A DNA stretch of 64,000 nucleotides, taken from assembly GCA_963931865.1 (NCBI GenBank), contig OZ007505.1, positions 16,295,616-16,359,615 of the forward strand, in the 5' to 3' direction. This document shows, in pieces, positions 11,001 to 46,807 of the stretch (positions within the stretch are counted from its first letter, which is position 1; the number at the start of each line of letters is the position of its first letter). The position numbers and the translations under genes are program-made. A model generated the notes under the pieces. It was not told the DNA's origin and ran no database searches. It was given only the letters and a program-made list of their open reading frames with translations. Source of the stretch: Axinella damicornis. Its lineage: Eukaryota; Porifera; Demospongiae; Axinellida; Axinellidae.

Positions 11001-12885
11001 GCAAGAACTAGGAACCTGTACGATGCCACAGCTTCGAAGTTCAATTCACTAGAAAGTGTTATAATGCCTCCATATTGATCGATATCAAAAGGTGAGGGTG
11101 GGTTTCCCGTAGGAATGGAATATGTGAAAGGGTTTACAGATGTAGCAGTAACTGTCAGTACAGTGGAGCCAATGGAAGCACTCTCTGAGATGCTGCCTGT
11201 ATAATGTGACTGTGGAAAGCAGGGGCAGTTGGGGCAAGAGGTAGAAGGACAAGCAGCCCAAGTGTGACCTGCACGTGGAGCAGAGTATGTACATAGCCAT
11301 TAAGATATTTCAAACAGCAAAACACTGCTAAAAGTACTGAGAACTAAAACATCAGTTGGACTATTGCTATCTCACACTCAGTTAAATCATTATGCAAAAG
11401 TGCGGGTGGTTTCTTTGATCCAGCCATACGTGATGACACAACGTTCCCTAAGATTGGATTCAGTGGGATAGTGATCTACTGTGGTTTACGTAAGTAGTAG
11501 AGGAGGTCTGTATAGCTGGCAGACTAGCTATGAACATGTGCGTTCACCCTTTGCTCTAATAATCATCACCTAGATACTGTCAAAGCAATGCCTGGAATTC
11601 AAATGAATTGTACCATCTAAAAATGATTACCATTAAACTGAAAAAACACTTTGTCTGGACAGATTACATCACACTAGTAACGTTATCTGAGTGTGTGCAC
11701 TGGTACATCACAAGTGTCAGCACCGGAATCAAAGTATCAAAGTACATACTGACACTGCAAGTGAAAAGACTGTGCAATGATTGTGAATCGTACTGTTTTT
11801 AATGATCAGTATAACAACTACGTATTACGTATGTATAGACCCATACGGTATGCGGTCATAGCAGCAAATGTTGTTTGTATTATCAATATCATGGACATGA
11901 ATTGTCACAGGATGAGTTCCTTAGGCATGATCATACTGCTTTGACGACAAGTGACGTTTCCCTGTACTATAATGACCATGCGGTGTGCATGTGCTGATCT
12001 GGAATAGACATGGGTTTGCTACTAGTAAGATAATCTGCATGTGTGAAATGGAAAAAAAACATCACCATAGCAGGATTCGGAGTGAACCAGTCAGCATGAG
12101 TCGAAATTCTAGGCATACAGTAAAAGGTACTTGTCAGCATAATTATATTGAGCAATTATACTAATTGCATACATGCATTACCACTTGCCCTTGTGCCATG
12201 CATGCTTGCTTGAAGCGCGGACTGTGCTTCATGAATATTGAATGGAAGACATCATTTGGGCTACCGTAAACAATCGAGTTTTGTTTGGACAGAGAGTGAA
12301 AACTTTTCACAGCTCTTCGTACGACTTGCGTTTGTGAGGTAGATCTACACACAAGAATTTTGTGTCCGCAAACATACAAACATACTCTACAGATCTAGAC
12401 AAATCATCACTCTTTCCCTCGCTGCACATGCGTAATAAAGCAATCACTCTACCCCTTGCTGTGCATGCACACACATGCAGGGTAATAACAATGTAATAAC
12501 AATGTACGTATAACCAGCTTCATATCACCTGATATGCATTGCGGTGAACTATTACTGACCACATGCTAACATGTGCATATGAATTTCCAATATGCTTGTT
12601 GAATTCTGGTGTCTGACCCTTATACCACTGCTGGGGTCTGCTATGGGGATGCTTAGGACAATTTAATTACTTTCCCATAGTAAGAAGTATGCATCTCACT
12701 ATAGCAACTGCGTAGGCAGAACCATTATAGGCTGGCACCCTGCAAAGGGCATGACATGAATACTGGGACTTGAATATTGCTTGCTGAGTATGAATTTTCT
12801 CTTCTGACAAACAATGTGTAACCTGAGCTGCATGTAGCCGGACAAACAAAAGAATGACACACTCAAGGAGGAGCACAGGTTGCAT
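5007..12885 (-). CDS. Single-pass cadherin with about 12 extracellular repeats
   Basis: A transmembrane adhesion protein. I assemble five exons, read right to left: 12823-12885 (signal peptide, MQPVLLLECVILLFVRLHA), 7319-11209 (all cadherin repeats), 6841-6944 (linker, least certain), 6037-6438 (membrane-proximal part plus TM helix GIAISLLVIIAVLISVTAVV and basic YRYKRR) and 5007-5442 (cytoplasmic tail, stop TAG). The phases add up to 4896 nt, 1631 residues. Repeats show the Ca2+-binding signatures xDxNDNxP, DxD and LDYE. The linkers alternate between NDN/NDV and NEY/NEF types, implying an ancestral two-repeat unit. No EGF, LamG or beta-catenin-binding motif is visible, so it is neither a classical type I cadherin nor a Fat/CELSR full-length type. 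The signal-peptide exon uses a weak donor (CAG/GTTACA), and the linker exon rests only on phase and a GTGGGC donor. The tail is rich in Ser and Lys. Confidence 0.85.
11210..12822. other. first intron of the cadherin gene (inferred)
   Basis: On the minus strand this interval runs from CAG/GTTACA to a pyrimidine-rich CTTTCCACAG acceptor. I find no second gene in it. The inference depends on the 21-codon signal-peptide exon at 12823-12885 being real; if it is not, the cadherin 5' end lies elsewhere. Confidence 0.45.
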
Positions 12886-13376
12886 ATCCTCTAGACACAA
12901 CACATACGACCACCAGGCAGTTGGCAACATCCACTTTAACTGTATTAGTCATGCAATATCTATTGGATCACCTGCCAATTCTGGCCCAATATAATATGCA
13001 AGCTTTGGAACCCTGAGTCAACCCAATATAGTATGCACTGGTTCTCTCCATGTACGTATTGAGCATGGTCCGCAGTACTACGTTCTTGAGATCTGCAGCC
13101 GTTTGGAGTTGCTCCATATGTGGTTGTGATTTTACATTGAATACACAGGGGCAGCAACATAAAAGGGAGTAGAAATACATTCACGAGAGAGCTACATGTA
13201 CAACATTATATAGTTCGGACAACATATACCAGCTACACATTATCAGACAGCTATGATGTCATAGCATGTCCAGCAGTTTATCACCTGTGTTGGTATGTGA
13301 CCTGTACAGCACTCACTGAATGATGTCATCATGTGGATAATAATAAGTACTGTTTGGTGTTTCACAATACAGCAGT

Positions 13377-13506
13377 TTGTTGAGATCTTGTAAACTCGAT
13401 CAGCGAAACAAAAACCGTTACTGAGCATACACAGTACTTCATAAACAGGGTGTGCACATGCTCAGTAGCGGTTTTCGTTTCTGCTGAAGTTGCAAGATCT
13501 CGGCAA
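13377..13506. repeat. inverted repeat, about 50-bp arms
   Basis: The left arm runs GAGATCTTGTAAACTCGATC through CCGTTACTGAGCAT and the right arm runs ATGCTCAGTAGCGG through TTGCAAGATCTC. They are imperfect inverted copies separated by about 25 bp, probably a short hairpin MITE. Confidence 0.65.
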
Positions 13507-13894
13507 ATCGCTGCACATGTAATTCAAAGCTAAAGTATTAGGTATTCACACAGGTGATAATACCCCCAATACAAACTAAGCCCTAAAACTTTGACCTTGA
13601 TAATTAGGAATGTGGGTTAAAAGCTCTTTTATGGTTAGCCAATTCTCCCCACCCATCCATAAATTACATCAGCCACATGGCTGGCATCATAGATCTAGGC
13701 TTGTTGATAGTACAAACATGCAACTCATGTAGTCTGATCTCCTGCTAGCAAAGTTCAACCAGTAAAGCTAGTTAATCACTAGATAGCTCAGAATCAATCC
13801 ATTGGTTAATCTTGACATTCTATAGTCACCCACATCATGAGCCATATGTATGTATCTGGGTGCAGAGTTACCATGACACCAGGGGGCAAGTGCT

Positions 13895-14115
13895 AATCAG
13901 CCCCTCCCAACACACAAATAAGATTGAGCTGACCAGCCCCTCCTATCTAGAATGAATGAGCCCCTACAATATATCATGTGATACACAAGGCTCAGCTGAC
14001 CAGCTCTTCCCATCTGGACTAAGAATGAGTGTTAACCAGCCCCTCCCACCCTCTGCATACCTGAGTAAAGTAGTAGCACCAAGACAAGTGCTGACCAGGC
14101 CCACCCACCACACCT
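13895..14115. repeat. degenerate tandem repeat (GACCAGCCCCTCC units)
   Basis: A loosely periodic series of units reading approximately 'aagTGCTGACCAGCCCCTCCCA' recurs five to six times (for example near 13890, 13930, 13995, 14035 and 14090). The units are diverged and carry no coding signal. Confidence 0.5.
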
Positions 14116-14286
14116 CCTCTGAGGCGTTCCCAGTGAGGTGATCATGATGTAGAAGAAATGAGTAGCAAATCACTTGCAACCTCCATCAGCCCACGGGCAA
14201 ATAGTTTGCATGTCCTAAAACATAGAAGAAAGTGGGTCCAGTGTTAATGTTGTGGTCCTCTGCCTTTAATTGAACATTGTACTCAC

Positions 14287-14654
14287 GGCAGTGGCTTTTT
14301 CACGGAATGGAACACTTGGAAAACACGGAATGGCTGTGCACGTCCTCGCTGCAGTGTCTGATCTCTACAAACTGTACACCAATGGACAGAGCTGAACGAG
14401 TCCTACATGCTGGTAGCCATATTGCAACGTGATAGTTAGCGTTAGAATTACGGCCAAAGAGCTTCCACCCACATGATTTCGTAGAACTCTGAGCCAATTC
14501 TTTCCAGCAAGAAGGATCCAGCACAAAGGGTATCAGCATGTAGAGCTCACCGAGCTTTATCCAATGATATGCAGTTTGTGGAGTTTAAACAGTGCAGTGA
14601 GGACTTACATAGCTCTTCTCTGTATTGAAGTGTTCCGTTCCATTCTGTGAAATA
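14287..14654. mobile_element. TIR element with 8-bp target duplication (MULE-like)
   Basis: Flanks are exact copies of GTACTCAC (14279-14286 and 14655-14662). The ends carry inverted TTTTTCACGGAATGGAACAC and GTTCCGTTCCATTCTGTGAA. The interior has a gene-like open frame on the minus strand (14300-14539) with Cys and Trp residues but no recognised homology. Its terminal GGAACGG motif resembles the larger element at 54275-54850. An 8-9 bp duplication fits the Mutator superfamily or hAT; the assignment is tentative. Confidence 0.55.
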
Positions 14655-15226
14655 GTACTCACAGCTATAGTCTAATTCACTGACATGAAGGAACTGGTTT
14701 TGTTGTTTGTTTCAGAAGGACATTAAAGAGGAAATCTGTGCAGGAATAATTATTGGCAGGCTATACATACGTACTTAGGTGAAGAGCTGTACCAGTAGCT
14801 CTACTGTTGGCCAAATACCCTTTGCAGTAAGACGGCTTCCCAATTTTCTCTCAACCAGCTTCATAAGACAGGGCATATACCACAATCTATATAGGTATGT
14901 CGTGCACGACATTTCCTTGAGGACCCATAACATTAAGGAGAAAGAGACAATTACTTCAGTTATGCTTTAGTATCCAAGAAACATCACAGGCATTTCAAAG
15001 AGTTCAGTTGTGCTGAAAATTGTGCTCAACTACACACTGGCTAGCTACAAATTTAATAACGCATACTTCCAGAATCCTATTCCACTGAGTCACCTGGAAA
15101 ATTCGCAGCTAGCTCGGTGTTGGCTTCGTCTTCAGTTAGCTTCATTGAATGCAGACACGCCCACTGCACGTTATTCAGTAATTAATGTTTCGACCTTTGA
15201 CCCTTAAGGCGGACGGTGAGTGTAAA

Positions 15227-42358
<27,132 letters not shown>

Positions 42359-42525
42359 AGGCCAAGCCTTGTCGGGTCTGGGCACCATCCTAGCTAGCTA
42401 CTTGCCTACGGAACAGCGTTCGGATCCGAGTCAACTACAAGGGCTTCAATAGAGGGAGCGCCAATGGCAGAGGGCCTACCAGAGGAGGCCAACGGCATCG
42501 GTGAGCGAAGAAAAACGACAGAGAC

Positions 42526-42751
42526 AGAATCACGCTCATCTCTGTCCACAGTTACGCGTGCACAGGGAAAACTCCCGCCAAAATTGAACAACCGCATATG
42601 CCAACCAATCAGATCGCAGCATTACGTTTGTTAGCGTTGGCCGATGCACCGTAATGTTGCGATCTGATTGGGTCGCATCTGCGATTATTCAGTTATTGGC
42701 GGGAAATTTCCTTGTGCACGCGTAAACTTGGACAGAGATGAGCGTGATTCT
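42526..42751. mobile_element. MITE-like hairpin, about 226 bp
   Basis: The outer arms AGAATCACGCTCATCTCTGT and ACAGAGATGAGCGTGATTCT are exact complements, followed by GCGTGCACA with TGTGCACGC and CCAATCAGATCGCA with TGCGATCTGATTGG. Nearly the whole unit folds on itself. It lies 170 bp past the KDM7 stop. Confidence 0.8.
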
Positions 42752-42894
42752 TGCCAGCAGTAGGCGTCAGTGGGTATAAAAGAGAGTCCATTTGTGTCTA
42801 AGCCATTCGGGCTAGGTTTAGCGCGGGTGAGGTTAAGGTGAGGTGAGCCCTCACCCTAACCTTACCCTAGCTGAATACCTTTCACCGCCAGGGT

Positions 42895-43130
42895 AAGTGG
42901 GGGTGGGGTGGGAGCATGGGGGGTGGGAGCATGGGGGGTGGGAGCTTGTGGGGTGGGAGCATGGGGGTGGGAGCTTGGGGGGTGGGAGCATGGGGGGTGG
43001 GAGCTTGGGGGGTGGGAGCATGGGGGGTGGGAGCTTGGGGGTGGGAGCATGGGGGGTGGGAGCTTGGGAGCATGGGGGGTGGGAGCATGGGGGGTGGGAG
43101 CACGGGGGTGGGGTTGGGATGGGAGCATTG
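42895..43130. repeat. G-rich minisatellite (GGGGGGTGGGAGCATG units)
   Basis: About twelve units of 16-18 bp alternating GGGAGCATGGGGGG and GGGAGCTTGGGGGG. Each unit has two G-runs, so the plus strand should form G-quadruplexes. It is preceded by an inverted pair GGTTAAGGTGAGG and CCTCACCCTAACC. The long glycine- or proline-rich frames here are by-products of the repeat. Confidence 0.88.
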
Positions 43131-43164
43131 GTGTTGGGGCTGCGGTGGGGGCATGGTACACGAG

Positions 43165-43533
43165 CTGTCTCCATCTTTGTCAGTATCGCCACCGAGGAGG
43201 AAGAATGTTCATGGTGCTCTAGCCAATGTCCACAAGTGGTCTCCATCGTTCGTCGAACAGGTAGCTAAACAGTTCGTCGAGTTAGTTGAATTTAAATTAT
43301 TATTGCAAGTGAAATTCGCTGATTTAAAATTTAAGGTAAGTGCAAGATCCATCAAACATCAAACATACACACGCACTGCGCAATGAAGTCACGCTAGTGT
43401 GGGGGCTCGCTCAGGCTCGCCCCAATTACATAACAGGGTTTCCTACAAGAAGCTCATACAAAAGTACATACAGTGTGCTGGGAGCTATCTCCCAGTTATC
43501 ATATAGAAGCACCATGTGTGCAGGGTACGTAGA
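43165..43533. other. unassigned interval with a weak exon-like frame
   Basis: A plus-strand frame at about 43180-43335 encodes a lysine/valine-rich stretch and ends near GTAAGTGC. It might be an exon of an unseen gene, but there is no family resemblance. From about 43435 the sequence matches 50025-50140, the 3' flank of the BTBD9-like gene, marking the left end of its duplication. Confidence 0.4.
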
Positions 43534-44445
43534 TCACAAGTGTTCTACAGGTGTGTCTACAGCTTGACAGGTAAGCTCCTTGATGCTAACTGATGGTTTC
43601 TGCTGTACTTGCGGTAGCACTGGCTGTGATTGTGGTAGCCCTGGTTGTGGCACTGGCTGTGATTGTGGTAGCGCTGATTGTGCTTGCGGTAGCACTGGCT
43701 GTGCTTGCCATAGCCCTGTCTGTGCTTGCAGTAACAGTGGCTGTACTTGTGATAGCCCTGGCTGTGGTTGTGGCAGTACTGGCTGTGCTTGCAATAGCCC
43801 TGGCTGTGGTTGCGGTAGCCCTGGCTGTGGTTGTGGCAGTACCAGCTGTGCTTGCAATAGCCCTGGCTGTGGTTGCGGTAGCCCTGGCTGTCCTCGCTGC
43901 ATCTGTCGCACTAGCCCTGGCTGTGCTTGTGCTAGTGATAGTAGATTTTGTTCAAGTGTATGTGCACGACTGAGTCTGATTGGTGTGGTGACGTGATATG
44001 AAGTTGAGGTCAAAGTTGCCGGTACAGTTGACTGCACTACTGGAGTACAAAGTGCCGAACCGGCTGCAGTTGGTAGTGGCTTTGTAGCAGTTGTGCTACC
44101 CAGGGGTGTTGTTGATGTCGGCTGCACAACATGATGGTTGAAAGTGAACCAGTCCAAACAAACATACAGGAAAGGAACTTGCATACAAGGTAGGTACATG
44201 CACGTACATACCTGCAACTTGGGTTCTTCTGTCTTCGGATTCTTCACTACCACCATGACATAGCTCACCACCCTCTCAGGAAATTCCACTGTGACGTTGG
44301 TGCTGTAGAAAACAACCCACAATCAATATTTAATGTCTGTATGCCTTCATCAAGATAGTGATTCTTCATTTAGGGGACTTCTGAGGTACTGTAATTTTTG
44401 AACAATCCAGTGTAGGACTAGTTTCAAGTGTAATATATAGCTATG

Positions 44446-44521
44446 TAGCCTCGTTCCCAGGCCCCGCCAAGCTCTTCGTCGCTTTGCACTGCAAGCAATG
44501 GCGGGACCTGGGAATGTGGCA
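44446..44521. mobile_element. GTTCCCAGGC-family MITE
   Basis: Starts TAGCCTCGTTCCCAGGCC and ends CCTGGGAATGTGGCA. Its counterpart in the parent gene is at 50795-50872, so insertion preceded the duplication. Confidence 0.7.
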
Positions 44522-44835
44522 GGTATATAGCTGGTTGTAATGATTGTGTGGTATAATTTTGCTACACTGCATTTTCGAAGACAAATTGTGCATGACTTGT
44601 GTTATTGGGAGTACAAATAATAGTATGGTGCTTACCCAAATTCATTGTTTTTCAACTCCACAAGCTGTGCAAAGCTGTCCTCTTCCTTTGCTGTGCTCAC
44701 TAGGACAGCAACATCTCCCTTAGTTGACTGCAAGTGATACACCTTCAACCTACGTATGGAGAGTAATCACAACAATATAGTCACCATGTACGTAACAGGT
44801 AACTACCGATGTGCATACTACAGGGTTTCTTTTAT

Positions 44836-44873
<38 letters not shown>
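44836..44873. repeat. poly-G run (38 nt)
   Basis: A guanine homopolymer in an intron of the duplicated BTBD9-like copy. It is absent from the parental intron at about 51140. Confidence 0.9.
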
Positions 44874-44875
<2 letters not shown>

Positions 44876-46315
44876 TTCGTCTCCCCTTGAAAATATTTTG
44901 TCCCTCCCTTAGAGATTTCAAACCCAGATCCCCTTAAATGGCGCACTGCCGCACTCTATTCAATCCCCCTCCCCCCATGTTCTGTTTTGCCCTCCCTTGT
45001 GAAATAAATCCTGCTGTAAACTAGGTATAGTAGGCACAGCTCACTTACATTATGCGCATATTCGCTGCTAGGTGCAGCTAGGTTCGACTCTTGTCCCAGC
45101 TATTCTTTATCAAACAGACATAGGTGCATGCACCTAATACGACTATGGTAAGTCAATACACACATTGAAGCCATGTTCTCTAAGATAGTTATGACACGTT
45201 TACAGCATGCACAGGGTGTACATACTGGCATATATGCAAATACATAGAGCACTGCAAGGTAAGTACCTCAGCTGGGATATAGAGTAGGGCTGATGGAAGG
45301 TCACGAGGCATGCAGGCAGATCGTCTTTCCTTTTGTATTCGGATTGAGTGAAGTGTGGAGTGAGAGGAGACAAGGGAGCTGTGTACAGAGATACCAAGGT
45401 AAACTTGCATGATGTGCACACAGGTGCATGGTGCGTCTGTTGTGAGGCGTTTGCTAGTCTCATTCCCAGACTCACAGTATATACAAAAAGGTGGGGAGGA
45501 CCCTGGGGATATTTGCACTAATGTAGTATTACTGTAGCTCTCAACACCCTTGTTACAGGGTGAGAGCTTGAAAGGGTTGGTTTATAGGTACAGAGAAATG
45601 TGCTTCCATGGAACACCCAACAGCAGAAGCTTTCATGCTAACATAATACATGTCAGTGTACAAGACAGTTTTGCATACTGCCATACAGTAAGTTTATTGT
45701 GTGAAACAGACAATCCTTTATCCTACTAGCTACATCTCACTGTCAGTAATCAAAACTTCTTGCCATGCATAGTACATCAACGTATTGTCAAACATACTAA
45801 CCTGCATAACATTCAGTGTGTGGAATACATACAACTGTTTGGCACATGAGCTAATTTAACGGTAGCACAAATGTCATGAACCTTCAATTTGTACCACACA
45901 TAAGAAAACTGGAATCCATGACTTAACAATGCTTCCATCATATAAGTTGGAACTGTCTAATAAGCTATAGTTATCCTTATTTCAGGGGGAGAATAATACA
46001 TGAAAGTTGTCACTTAATTCAAGGGAGGTCTCTTTTATGAGGGTTTTCCCCCAATCTAGTATTATATGTATACATACATACTCAGATTGCCTACCAATGA
46101 CTCCATTAGCTCTGAACTGGAATGGCTTCTGATCCTCAGCAAGGCGACATACGAGGAAGCGAAGAGTGATCGAAGACTTGGCTCTCATCAGACCAACCGG
46201 TCAGCTCAAACTGAATATACCTGTAAAGTGGTCAATCAACTCTTCGATGCATGCCCATTAGATGTAGCCTCAATTGTTCCCAGGCCTTCTTATTATTACA
46301 TTTGCTAATAATAAT

Positions 46316-46361
46316 CGAGCGAAGCGAGCTCAGCTACAAGTAGCTGAGCTCGCTTCGCTCG
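46316..46361. repeat. perfect palindrome, 21-bp arms
   Basis: CGAGCGAAGCGAGCTCAGCTA, a CAAG centre, then the exact complement. The motif GAGCGAAGCGAGC is itself repetitive. It adjoins the minisatellite at 46425. Confidence 0.9.
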
Positions 46362-46424
46362 CTCAGCTACTTCCCCCTTGTTCGCCTACCGTGCGTAATC
46401 CGGCGCCGGACAGCTCTCTGAAGA

Positions 46425-46655
46425 GCTGCTTCTCCCCGATTGCGTCCGCTTCAGCTGCTGCTCCCGGGCCCGATTGCGGCATCCGCTTCCAGTGCTGCTC
46501 CCCGTTTGCCTCCGCCTCCAGCTGCTGCTCTCCGATTGCGCCCGCTTCAGCTGCTGCTCCCGATCGCGTCCGCTTCGACTGCTGCTCCCCATGATTGCGT
46601 CCACTTCAACTGCTGCTCGCCCGATTGCGTCCGCTTCGACTGCTGCTCCCCGACT
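46425..46655. repeat. minisatellite (GATTGCGTCCGCTTC..GCTGCTGCTC)
   Basis: Seven or so units of roughly 30 bp, GC-rich, each ending GCTGCTGCTC. Frames through it are open on both strands but look like repeat artefacts. Confidence 0.8.
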
Positions 46656-46807
46656 GCATACTGGATTCCAGCCCATTCTTCACGGAGTTCGAGGTTCAGT
46701 AAATAAATTAAAGTACGATGGTCGCGCGTCACTATAGTCTAGTCCCGCCCCACGAACATCCCACTTCCGTCACTCACACACACACACACAGACACGTAAA
46801 ATCTTAA

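Larger units (their letters stand above)
12886..15226. other. intergenic interval between cadherin and KDM7 5' ends
   Basis: This is 2.3 kb between divergent genes. It contains the hairpin at 13377-13506, a CCCCTCCCA-rich stretch with repeated 'gaccagcccctcc' units (about 13895-14115) and the TIR element at 14287-14654. No conserved coding region was recognised. The promoters of both flanking genes should lie here, but I could not identify a core promoter motif. Confidence 0.5.
43534..46220 (-). pseudogene. duplicated 3' half of the BTBD9-like gene
   Basis: Five exons align one-to-one with exons 5-9 of the gene at 50137-56983, and their splice sites are intact: 46095-46220, 45267-45378, 44636-44749, 44212-44302 and 43534-44121. 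They encode the end of the first discoidin-like domain, all of the second and a P/Q-rich tail. The BTB and BACK exons are absent. The first exon carries a 4-bp GATC insertion (TCTTCGATCACTC against CCTTCACTC), which shifts the frame to an early stop. The last exon is longer than its parent's (588 against 414 nt) because QPQPGL-type repeats expanded. It is a partial tandem duplicate; a shorter protein started downstream of the lesion cannot be excluded. Confidence 0.85.

Noticed and set aside
11085..11300. 71-codon minus-strand frame starting MAMYILCS as the cadherin start
   Set aside because: It is in a different frame from the cadherin repeats; the repeat frame continues through 11209 to a pyrimidine-rich acceptor.
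42851..43386. Gly/Trp-rich and Pro/His-rich frames
   Set aside because: Produced by the 16-18 bp G-rich minisatellite.
43580..43996. Cys/Gly-rich 138-codon plus-strand frame resembling a metallothionein or keratin-associated protein
   Set aside because: It is the antisense of the QPQPGL repeat exon of the BTBD9-like duplicate, so its Cys-Gly pattern is a shadow.
46386..46737. Alanine/serine-rich frames on both strands
   Set aside because: Open only because the minisatellite period is a multiple of three; no start context, no homology.
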